This document shows, piece by piece, positions 53,531-64,000 of a stretch of 64,000 nt of DNA. The stretch lies in NCBI RefSeq assembly GCF_052324685.1, contig NC_135212.1, forward strand, positions 19,644,048 to 19,708,047, given 5' to 3'. Origin of the DNA: Brachyhypopomus gauderio (taxonomy: Eukaryota > Chordata > Actinopteri > Gymnotiformes > Hypopomidae). Positions within the stretch are counted from its first letter, which is position 1; every line of letters begins with the position of its first letter. The notes under the pieces are model-generated. The model did no database searches. It was not told the DNA's origin and saw only the letters and a program-made list of their open reading frames with translations. A program made the position numbers and the translations under genes.

Positions 53531-55498
53531 ATGAGCTCCCAGCGAGGCAGCAGCATGTTTTGTGAGTGCTGAACACCACGCTGAAAACACCACGTGCCCT
53601 TTCATCTCGGCTGAAGACATTTGCCCACGTGACCAACGTGCCACAACAAGACATTTAAGGACGTTAATTTCCATGGTGTAATGCGTGTGGTTTTGTGATC
53701 GCGCTGCTTTTATTTCTCCCGTCACGGTTTGTAACACCTGCTGCTCCTCTCTCTGTGGTATGTGTCCACGTAGTCCAAACCATCACGGAGGACCTGAACG
53801 CTTCCTTGGCCACGGCGGATAAGCTGTCCCAGGAGTTCAACTCCCTCCTGCAGGAGATCTCCAGCACAAAGAGTTCTCCAACACCGGTAACGCAAACCCG
53901 TCCAGTCAACCACTCCTCCGGGTTCTGCCCTCTCACAGTCACTTATTTTCACCCATTTTGTGGTGACTGGAATCCCAGGAATTTTTAAATAGCATAAACT
54001 TGTCAGTACACACCCATAAGGTCCCATAAGGTCAAATAAGTAAGATTGCTCCGATATTTTGTCGTGTACTACTCTATACTATCAGGCATTACACTGTGGC
54101 CATATTGTATTGATTCAGGAACCATCCAACATAATAGTGAAATACCAAAAACAGCAAAGACATTACAAAGCAACAGTGGTACTATGGCAGCCTATTACCA
54201 TGGCGGCTAAGAAAAGACTACATAAAACTACAATGAGTTAGCTGTTGTAACATCATTAATTATTGGAGATATCGTATTGGCCATTATATCTTACACGTTT
54301 GCTCTCCATGTCCTCCAGAGCTCCAGGTCCAGGCTTCACGCCCACAGCAGCAGCCATGGTACCAGTAGCGCCCCGGTGTCTGGGGACAGTGTCTCCAGCA
54401 ACTCAGGCAGGGATGGACGTGAAGACATTGGCAACGGCAACGCTTTGTCTGTCGTCATGCCTACGGAATACAGCACACGCTCACTGGATTCCATCATCAC
54501 GGCCAAGACAAACCCCACCTCCCCCAAGTCCCCGTACACCCCTCCCCTGGTCCGCAGAGCTGACCCAGAGTCTGGCTACTCTCGCGGGCACATGAACTCG
54601 CCCAACGTGTCCCCACGTGTCCAGCGGAGGGCCGTGCCCTTCTGCCCTTCGCCCGTCCCCAAGTACGATCACCAGTCGCATCCGAGCATGCTGCAGGTCC
54701 CAAGCAGTCCCATGACCCCGCTGACCCCCACGGGTCGGAGGTCTCCGAGGATGGACCGCGCCCCCTCCCCGACCTTTTTCGGCCAGCCAGGGGGAACACT
54801 ACCACGGAACTTAATGCCTTTCAAACCTTCAGGTTGGTGTAACTGCAACAAGATCTGGAACACATCAAAAGTTGTGTTAATGAGCTATATGCAGTGAGCT
54901 TTGTTTTAACCTGAGCTATAAAAGATTATAAAGACCAATAAAGATTGATACAGTGTACAGGGTGTACAGGACTCCAGTTCAGTCACTTTGCTTCAAATCA
55001 TACAATAGTGGGCATGATGGATTAAAACGTACAACCAGTCTAAAAATGTATGGTACTCTTTGATAGTTAAAAAATACTCTGTGTAGAGTATTTAAAAATA
55101 CCTGTAGCCTCTAAAATCTCTCTCTCCCTCCCTCTCTCTGTTCTTCACTCCTCTAATCATGCTGTAAATCCCTCAGAGGAGAGTATACCGAATCCAAGAA
55201 GCCCTACAAAGTGGAATGAGACAGACCTGGACATTTCGTATGAGAGAAAACCACACCACACATATGAAAGTGAGTCCTCAGCGCCATATCTCTGTGTAGT
55301 CTGTCTTTGACCCAGCTTAAGATAAACTAGGTACAAATGATAAGCTCTGGCTCACTAAGGTCACAGAGAGGGCTGGTGACTTTACAATCACTGCTCAATC
55401 TCCCCTCCCCCTCCCAGAGACCGAGTGGATCAGGCCATCTATACCCAACAGCAACTGGAAAGAGTCCAACCTTGACTCACCCACGCTGTCCAGAAAGG

Positions 55499-55547
<49 letters not shown>

Positions 55548-57428
55548 ATATGGTATGAGTTTAAGTGCAGATATCTGTTTAAGGTTCATCAGAGTTGAAC
55601 ATTAGCATGTTTTATTCAGTTAGTTTGTAAAATGAAGCTCAAGTTAACCTGGCAGGATGAGAACGATTGCAGCTTTGCTCCACAAAGCACCGCTTGCCCT
55701 CTCTGCCTGTCTCTCTTCATTCATCTGTCTCTCTTCCTTACTCTCTCTGTCTGTCTCTCTTCTCGTTTTACCACATTCTATCACTTCTTCTCATTCTCTC
55801 GTTCTCCCTCTGTCTCTAGGACCCCGTGACCCACCATCATCCCCAATCAGCTCAGGGCTCGTTGCCCAGGACGACGCGTGTCCCCATGCCTATTGACCGC
55901 GCCCCCCCTGGCCAAGTGCCCTATGGCTCTCAGCCAATCATTTCCCGCATCTCTATCCCACCCAGCTCCCCCGGGACCTACCAGCACAGGCCGATTCCAC
56001 TGTCCGTCATCATGAGGCTCCAGAACCCTTACTACACCATGGCTGTTCCCTACTATCCACTCAGCCCGGAAGGCGACCTCGGCAGGCAGCGTCAGCCTTT
56101 TCCTCTGCCCCGAGACTACTTTCACCACTTCCAACCCGCTCCACCTGAGCAGAGACAACCTGTCTACTATGGGGAAGGTACTGAGTGTAAAAGCACCAGA
56201 AAACTGAGACACTGAAGAGAAGTACTGAAGTGATCAGAAGTGGAGTGATTTAGCTCTTTTGAAGACCGTTACGGTCACATGTTCTAGAAACTTACTGAAT
56301 GAAACCCAGAAGCTAACCTTTTAAAAATGAAATTAATCAAAAAAAGAAAAAAGTTATTTAACATTAACAGCACAACACAAATGTTTAATATTTGGAGAGT
56401 TGTGTGTGTAATTGCCCTGTCTGTGTGGGGTCTCAGTAATCAGCTCCAGCGACATGGATGCGGAAGTGGAGAGGCTGAACGCGGCGAAGCTGTCTGCGAT
56501 CCCTGAAAGCCTGGCGCCCTCGCTACAGGGCAAAGAGCCCGGGGTGGAGGCTGGCGTGGAGGCTAGCGCGGAGCCCCCGGAGCCGCGGCCCCTCAGCCCC
56601 ACGCGCCTGCAGCCCGTGGTGGCCCCGGAGGCGCCGGTGGTCCCGGACGTGGAGGCTGTGCTCCGGCTCCGAGCGGAGATCCCGCGCGCCCTGAAGAGAC
56701 GCAGCTCCGCCGATCAATCGCAGAGCCTGAGGAAGGTGAACCTCATGCAGCCCAACCAGTACAAGCAGATGATCAAGAAGCTGTTCAGCAGGAAGAGCCA
56801 CCAGGCGAAGGACGAGGCCGGCAGCGACGGCAGTTCGTCCGACAGCGACGAGGGCACCGCGCTGCCCCCCGCGGGCCAGCAGCCCGGCCCAGACAAGATG
56901 TCGGGCTTCGCCCAGCAGAGGGTGAGGACCAGCGGAGAGATCCGTGTCCGTGGTTCTACAGACTCTGCGCATCCGACCCGGATTGGCAAATATTTGTTGA
57001 TTTCGTTTGTTGTGTTTGCTCTGGGTGTGTGCGTAGGTCGGCCAAGGGCTTCAGTCCATCCTGCGGAAGCCCAAGGTGTCGAGCGTGAAGGCGACGGGCC
57101 CCCGTGCACGGCTCAGTCCCCTGGTCCTGCTGCTGGACGGGGCCCTGGTTGGAGAGCTGGACACGGTGCAGAGAGCAGTGCAGGAGGTCTGACGTTAGGG
57201 CCGACTCGCGCAGTCGCTCCGACGCGGAGCAGATGGGTGTCGAGGTGTACAGTGTCGTGAGTGATTATATGTGCCTTTCCCTCCACAGATGAGTGACCCA
57301 AGCCAGCCGAATGATGAAGGCATCACTGCCCTCCACAATGCGATATGTGGGGGCCACCACACCGTGGTGGACTTCCTCGTGCGGATTGGTGCTAACGTCA
57401 GCGCCCCGGACAGCCATGGCTGGTGAGG

Positions 57429-57481
<53 letters not shown>

Positions 57482-57487
57482 GGTGAC

Positions 57488-57527
<40 letters not shown>

Positions 57528-57537
57528 TAATGGTGAC

Positions 57538-57571
<34 letters not shown>

Positions 57572-57671
57572 TGTGTATGTATGTAATGGTGACTGTCTGT
57601 GTGTGTGTGTGTGTTTGTGTGTATATGTATGTAATGGTGACTGTGTGTGTGTGTGTGTGTATGTATGTAAT

Positions 57672-57716
<45 letters not shown>

Positions 57717-57723
57717 AATGGTG

Positions 57724-57774
<51 letters not shown>

Positions 57775-57785
57775 AATGGTGACTG

Positions 57786-57842
<57 letters not shown>

Positions 57843-57847
57843 TGGTG

Positions 57848-57881
<34 letters not shown>

Positions 57882-57885
57882 GGTG

Positions 57886-57946
<61 letters not shown>

Positions 57947-57953
57947 AATGGTG

Positions 57954-58006
<53 letters not shown>

Positions 58007-59171
58007 GACCCCCCTGCACTGTGCTGCCTCCTGTAATGACCAGGCGCTGTGTGAGTTTCTTGTGCGTAATGGCGCTGCTGTTTTGGCTGTGACTGAGAGT
58101 GACGGGGCAACGGCAGCACAGAAGTGTGACCCATTCGCACCCGGCTATGAGGAGTGTGAGAGCTTCCTCAGAGGTGAGGACACAGCACGTGTAGCCCCGG
58201 ACACAGGACACGTAACCTTATATCTGTGTATAGATGTTTATGTTAAGTAATGCAATATGACTTACCTAACATAAGTTTGGCTTTGGTCCCAAAGTCGCAT
58301 ATACAAATTTATACAAAAATATATGTATACATTTAATTTGTGGAGATTTCTTTGTGTTGATAATTTGCTTGTCCCTGTGGGAAAAAAATTAGGCATTTTT
58401 GCTTGTTTAGTTTTTATTAGATATGCAAAATGCAAGATTGACTCAAACCAAAAGAGTTAACAGCTGTATTTATGGTCTTTGATGTTAAGGATATGATTAG
58501 AGTGTAGACATAGCTGTATCCATTTTGGGTAATGTATACTTCAGAGGAAAATAACAGTTAAGTTAGTAATATAAGGGTGTGTGTGTGTGTGTGTGTGTGT
58601 GCGTGTGTGCTGTCAGGAGTGGAGGAGGCGATGGGAGTGGAGAACAGTGGGGTGCTGTATGCTCTTTGGAGTTATCCGGCCCAGGCTCCTGATGAGCTGA
58701 GCTTCAAAGAGGGCGACATGGTGACCATCCTGCAGAAACCGGAGGCGGTGAACTGGTGGTGGGCCTCCCTCTGTGGCAGGGAGGGCTTCGTCCCAAACAA
58801 CTACTTTGGGGTAAGGGAACACACTTAAAGAGGTAGCAAGACAGTTCTCAGACTTAGGTAGTCTATAACACTGTGCTTGGATGCTAAAAAAAAAGTAAAT
58901 TGTCTGTGAAACTAGTTTTAGATGCCAAGTTGGGTAAATACTAGTTTAAATAAAATATGGCTTGACGAATCATGTTCAATAGCATTTTGTTCAAGCACAC
59001 TTTCACTAGCATTACATTTTAAAGAAGCATTTTGCAGCACACAGTGGCACAGAGCTAGATCGTAACGATTCTGAATGCTCTCTTCAATTTGATTTAAAAT
59101 GTGTCTGACTTTTTTTTCACTTTTTTCCATGGTAGCTTTTCCCCAAGGTGCGGCCTAAGTCACTCTGCTAG
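53531..59171 (+). CDS. ppp1r13l: iASPP, RelA-associated inhibitor, 12 coding exons, 784 aa
   Basis: Coding exons: 53531-53561, 53774-53886, 54319-54832, 55177-55269, 55418-55497, 55820-56177, 56437-56921, 57037-57186, 57289-57422, 58007-58173, 58617-58810, 59136-59171. Phase is kept to the TAG. Order: short N-terminal coiled-coil-like segment ([19 protein letters not shown]), long Ser/Pro-rich region ([29 protein letters not shown]), PLSPTRLQP and IPRALKRR, the PP1-docking variant RARL at 581-584, ankyrin repeats (about 585-700; [29 protein letters not shown]) and an SH3 domain (about 718-775; [40 protein letters not shown]). RARL, rather than the RVKF of ASPP1/2, and the [10 protein letters not shown] block identify iASPP. 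The family binds p53, p63 and RelA in nucleus and cytoplasm and restrains p53-driven apoptosis. The first exon ([10 protein letters not shown]) is supported only by ATG, donor and phase. The human protein is 828 aa. Confidence 0.93.
55502..55547 (+). repeat. (GT)n in ppp1r13l intron 5
   Basis: About 22 GT units begin 5 bp after the donor GTAGG of the 80-bp exon ending at 55497, so the microsatellite overlaps the donor context. Confidence 0.97.
57430..58004 (+). repeat. Compound (GT)n array with TAATGGTGACTG spacers, filling ppp1r13l intron 9
   Basis: Blocks of GT are separated about nine times by the spacer GTAATGGTGACT, with GTAT variants between. The array occupies nearly all of the intron from the donor GTGAGGCT (57423) to the acceptor GTGTGTAG (58006), so the AG of the 3' splice site directly follows the repeat. 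Long CVCV/HTHT reading frames here are repeat artefacts. Confidence 0.97.
58576..58610 (+). repeat. (GT)n before the SH3 exon of ppp1r13l
   Basis: About 16 GT units with one GC interruption end 6 bp before exon 11 (58617), leaving only TGTCAG as acceptor context. Confidence 0.95.
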
Positions 59172-60160
59172 AGAACATCGCCCTCTACATGCTGAGCGAG
59201 TCCTACTGCATCACAACAGCTGCTGAACTGACAAACCGTAGAGAAATAATCTGTGACTATGTAATATGTGGCTAACCTAAGTAAACAATCCTTGATTGTT
59301 TGAGAAACTGTTACACAATGTATGTGCCACTAGAGGTGGTTTTCTTTAATCATTACAAACCAAGTTCTGGCTATAGATATGCTTTGTAGTTGAACTTCAA
59401 TAACTTGTTAGAAGCCATTTCAATAACTTTCTTTAAATTTGTGTCTATCACACATTGTCGCAGATAAACTCCATTTTACCAGGTCTATGTGCCTAGCACG
59501 TTAGGGTTAGAACATGTATTTGGAAAATCATTAATCATAAGTTTAGAAGTATTAACATGATTTTGACATGAGTTCACCTGCATTTTAAGACCAAACTCCA
59601 CCACAAGACGAAAGCAATACACGAAGGTGGATTCTTCATTGATCTTTTCATAAACAATGGACATGAAACCCCAGAAGATGAAATGCCTTGTTATTTCCTT
59701 GGTGGACAGTCTTGGGAATTCATCCATTCAGTATTGTTTTTGTGTGAATATTGTTTTGGTTTTGAGTGTGTGTTAATAACTTGGCTTTGTATGTTATGAA
59801 CCTTGGGTATGAGTATCACGTATTCCACCTAGGCTTTATTTTGGTCTTTTATAGTCACTGTGAAACGTTTGAACATTTATATTCAAACAATAATGTATAT
59901 TTTCATGAAGCATGATTTCATGAATCACTGCTCCACGTGGTACGCTGAGTGTATATTTCTTCTTGGTACTCTGCTGACTGGTAACCAATTTTGGATGGAA
60001 AATTACTTACCGTGATTTTATAGCTAAAAATGGGTGTGAATCAGTATGTAATATGGCTGTAGTATTTAGGGTGGTGAGTACTTGTTCCTCCATGTGGGGA
60101 GATTCATAGCGCATCTGGTCTGGACTGTTACTCAACAAAAATAAACTCTTTGTGATGTAC
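59172..60160 (+). terminator. ppp1r13l 3' UTR and polyadenylation signal
   Basis: AT-rich sequence follows the TAG. A canonical AATAAA at 60140-60145 followed by TTTGTGATGT (GT-rich) is the best polyadenylation signal and would give a 3' UTR of about 0.98 kb. A later AATAAA lies near 60583. Confidence 0.55.
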
Positions 60161-61612
60161 CGCTAAAAGTCACCAAATTCATCTAAATAGCATGTGCTTC
60201 TTTTTTTTACTTTATAATCGTAAACTACAAAACAAAGAAGTCTGGTGCATTTAATCCAGTAGTGAATGTGTAGATTGTAAAGTTTGGGTAACATGTCCTC
60301 TGAACTTCTAGTCAGGCTGTTGGACAACCGTAAAGGCAGTGAGGCCACCTTTGGGATGCCATGTGGTTTAGTAAGACCAAGACTGCATCACCTGCTTTAT
60401 TCACTCATCTCCGTGCCATCAATGATCATGGAAAACTTAACTTACTACTCGGTGGGTTGGTTTGTTTGTTTGAAAGGCTGCTGTGTTGCAATACCAAGGT
60501 TTACTTATTGATCCCAGATTTAAATGTAGTTGTTACCTCTCGTTCCTTCCATTTTTATGAGATATATATATTTGTTCTACTAATAAACCCAAACCTATCA
60601 GTTGCAGCGCTTAGACAAGGTCGTACAACTCGAAAGGCGAGGCTGTGTTTTCACAGCCACCTGCAGAGGGCAGCATTGAGTCAGGCCTGATCTCCCACAC
60701 TTCACACCATGGGTCTGTTATGTTAGAGCTGTTTATTTAGTAGTTTTGTTTTCGATAGCAAAGACTGATTGGCTTCATTTATGGCCACCAGAGTCTGACA
60801 AAGACAATTACCGCAGTAACATTACCTATCGTGACAATTTATTATTGTTGTTTTATCTCGTCCATTTTCCTTAATCAATTTCCGTTCCATTTAGTTTGTT
60901 AGTTAATATTTTTTCATATCAACCCATTTCTTTTTGTGACGATACGTACCAACATGGCTAATTTTTCATTCTAGGCTTTAAACCTCTTACATCCACCAAT
61001 GATGTGGTGATACCAAGTTCCATCCAAGTGTTGTGTAGTTCTTGTGTATTGATAACTGCTATTTACGTGGAGCAACTAGACAGTTTGGTGGGCTGAGTAA
61101 AGTCATACGAACTGGATGTTCGCCAAATGACTGAGTGTAAGTTCAACATGTACACAAGCTATAAACGTAGGACTATTGTGCTCCATAAACTTATGTTTAC
61201 TAACCGTAAAACGTCTTCACATAACAAAGATAAATTAACTTAATTCGCTTGACCCCCAGAGTCAATGGATGCCTATTAGATAATATAAATCTAATATTAA
61301 ATTTTCTGGTTTTGATTAATGGTTTTCCTTTAAGCTATTTACTGTTGTGTAGGGGAACATATTTTATCTATACTAAATTAATCATTTATTCTACTTCATT
61401 ACATTTTTGTGGGTGCGTGCGCATGTGCAATAAAGGAATTCGCAAGCTCGTGATTAATCTTTTTTAATGAAGTTGCTATGGAGTCGTTTGATCTGCTGGC
61501 CGCCAGCTGCACGAGAGAAGACGCTCGTGCGTGTTTGCCTCATTGAAGCCTTCCCTCCACAACACGAGCATTGAGTTACTATATATATCCACATGCACCA
61601 TTTTACATTATC

Positions 61613-61689
<77 letters not shown>

Positions 61690-63999
61690 GCTCATATTGA
61701 AGCAGGATAATTATTTCACTACGTATAATAAAGATATCCTTTAAAATCCTAATGAAATAGGGCTTTGGGACCAAAGCTTAACTTTTAGTGCTCTGATACG
61801 TAATGTGATGATGTGGGCTCTGTAGCTGTATTTCTTCTATTGTGTTGGGCATGGTGTGAGCATGCGTTGGTGCGTGCGTGCGGGCGGGCGGGCGGGCGGT
61901 TGGATACTGCACGCGGAGGGATGGGGATGGATTCACAACTTCGTTACCATGGATATACCTCGGTTAAGCAATGATGTTTGGTGGGTCATATGTTATCAGT
62001 AACATCGGTTAACTATTTAATCGCAGTTTATTTTAACATTTGATCGATTTTTTGAACGATGCTGCTCTACTTTATGAACATTTAGCTCCGACTAGTGCAT
62101 CTTTCTGAATGAATGGTCATAAGATATTTCACTGCAGTGACAACTGGCACCTGAATATATATCCAGCATCATGGTGGTATCTAGCTGTCCTCCTACACCG
62201 AGTCAGTTGGTTTCTGATCATGGATGGCTTATGACAGAACTGAGATTCTATAATGTTAAGTGTTTATATAGCACATTTCTGGATTCAGTTTACTTCAGTT
62301 TATTTTAATTTTGTATTGTACTTTTCACAACAGGCATCAAAGCAACTATACATACAAAAATATGTAAGAATGTACTAATTTACGTGGGCATTTCAGTAAA
62401 ATAGAATCTATTATGATTTATAAAGAAGAATCTTGGTGAATATCATTCAAAGACAGTAAGGGTGAACGTCCATTTAAGACGAGAGATGTTGGTTGAACAG
62501 AGAAATAAACATGTAGACATCAAAACGCTAGCTGGATTAGCACTATGTTTCCAAATAACTGGCATGGTTGCCTCTTGACACAGTTTTGACAAGGGCCACG
62601 ATCAGGGACACTGAGCAACTGGACATCTTATACAGACCGGTGAGCTGCTGACATCTGAGCTCATGTGAATCCCCGTTTTATCCTGTTACAGCATTTTATC
62701 ATACACAGCTCAAACCCCTCAAAAAACCTGTCTGTGGATGTGTTCACAAGTTTTGTTTTTTTTTTCTACCCCACACACTTAGGACCCCCCCCCCCCCCCC
62801 CCAACTTTTCAAGCCATATTATATAGTGATGTTTTTGTTATTATACAGTCTATCCTGGTATAAATACACATTATTATATATGCTGATATTATGATAATCT
62901 GAAAGGATCCTGGGATATTTTCTAGGCCATGTAACTAACTACATACCCCAAACATCAACAGAACTAATTTCATATTAGTCTCTCCTTTCTGCTGTAAATC
63001 AGGTCAGGATGACATGGCCATTTTCGGCAGTACAATTAGGGTCTGCTTGACAAGAGCCATGTTGCTAGCTGTGTTTAATCACAATTATAAAACTGTCCCC
63101 AACAGGTGGTTATTTTAATGCCCCTTTAGTGAGGATGGATGGATATGAAAAAAGGTTGATTGCAATACAAATACTGCATGTTGGACTACCTGTCATATAC
63201 ATGCGAGGATAACGCATACACTGCAGTCATGTTTGAAATATTCAAGATCAATACTCCTACAGCCACAGATGGGCCAGTGGTGTTAACATTCAGTATTTCA
63301 TGCTAATAACATACAGAAGGAAGGAAGCACAAGGGTGTATGCACAAACCAAAACACAAACAAAAACAAGTGATAACATCATACCACGCTGAACATGTGTG
63401 CTTTCACATGCACCTGCCAAGAGCTTTTTGGCTCAAAGCCAAGATCATAAAAGTTGAATGTTTGCCTTAAAGATTTAAAAGGCTTTCAAGGAGAGTCAGG
63501 AGTAATCGCTGCGGAGGTGATTGTGATTCTGTCGGATCAACGCCGGGGTAGTCCCGCCAAACGAGTTCAACAAGTGCAGCCTTTAATTATTTAAGGGCAG
63601 TGAAGCAGCATGAGGAAGGGAGCAAACCTGGTGGCGCCCCCTGCTGGCAGGACCTAGCAAGAGTGGCACAAGTTGAACCACACTAATGCACTCTCATCCG
63701 TGCGACTATCACAGGGTCACAAATGACTACTGTAGGTTTTTTTTTTGTCTCCGCTCATAAACGTGTTTTAATAGAATGAAAGAGGAGAGGTGAAATTGTG
63801 TTTACAAGTATTAGGGGAGGGGAGAAATAAATTAGTCATCCATTCTCCTTTCAGTTTCCCAAAGCATATCTGATGTGTATTGTTCATCCCGTGTAATTAT
63901 TTGCACCCTCCACCCACCCTCCACCCTCTCTCTCATATGTCACCTACGTCACCTGTTTCACAGACCCAGACCTATAGGTTATACAGCCACTGACACTGT
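60161..63999. other. Intergenic tail of the window, no gene recognised
   Basis: Contains (CT)n-(CA)n at about 61614-61690, a GCGG-type short repeat at about 61881-61900, a poly-C at 62786-62802, a degenerate fish repeat near 62262-62350 and CTCF-like motifs at 60660 and 63634. One exon-like piece ending CAGACCG/GTGAGC at about 62639 has no recognisable family. Confidence 0.5.
63634..63647 (-). promoter_or_regulatory. Candidate CTCF site
   Basis: The reverse complement, CCAGCAGGGGGCGC, is a full match to the CTCF core consensus. It lies 4.5 kb beyond the ppp1r13l stop codon. Confidence 0.4.
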
Positions 64000-64000
64000 A

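Noticed and set aside
57195-58211. Long minus-strand HTHTHT frames and plus-strand CVCV frames
   Set aside because: These are translations of the compound GT microsatellite in ppp1r13l intron 9.
62585-62645. Exon-like piece ending CAGACCG followed by donor GTGAGC
   Set aside because: One frame is open and the donor is good, but the acceptor is weak, there is no partner exon in the window and I recognise no protein family.

Overview
The window is nuclear DNA of a ray-finned fish, almost certainly a teleost. The genes are vertebrate and spliced with short introns. Very long (CA/GT)n, (GA/CT)n and (TA)n microsatellites are frequent. Fish-type repeats are present: an L1/Tx1-like LINE, a tRNA-derived SINE with the central AGCAAGGCACCTAACCCC domain, hAT and Tc1/mariner non-autonomous elements, and a BED-finger hAT relic. 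The species cannot be named from this sequence.

Layout. 1-1250: 3' end of an L1-like LINE with one stop in ORF2. 1250-17500: mostly intergenic and repetitive, apart from a small ORF at 5411-5572 (+) that encodes a TUNAR-like single-pass membrane microprotein. 16.3-18.4 kb: GC-rich, CpG-rich promoter zone. 17582-30859 (+): rasgrp4, 17 coding exons, including an AT-AC U12-type intron. 32761-42425 (-): hnrnpul1, 15 coding exons, with an upstream non-coding exon and promoter near 42.8-42.95 kb. 43940-45172 (-): opa3, two coding exons. 53531-59171 (+): ppp1r13l (iASPP), 12 coding exons, with a probable distant 5' non-coding exon near 46.0 kb. 59172-64000: 3' UTR and intergenic sequence with no gene I can support.

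Exon boundaries were set by hand from splice signals, reading phase and family alignment from memory. All four multi-exon models keep phase from first to last exon: 730, 814, 161 and 784 aa. RASGRP4, HNRNPUL1, OPA3 and PPP1R13L all lie on human 19q13, so the window is a compact fish counterpart of that region. The TUNAR-like gene is the unexpected neighbour, because human TUNAR is on chromosome 14.

The genes do not form one pathway. rasgrp4 is a Ras exchange factor controlled by calcium and diacylglycerol, hnrnpul1 is a nuclear RNA/DNA-repair protein, opa3 is mitochondrial, and ppp1r13l is a p53/NF-kB modulator. The most notable non-standard features are the TUNAR-like microprotein, the AT-AC intron, sense-strand GT tracts abutting several 3' splice sites, a GC-AG intron in hnrnpul1, a G-rich minisatellite in rasgrp4 intron 1, and hAT insertions with intact 8-bp target duplications.
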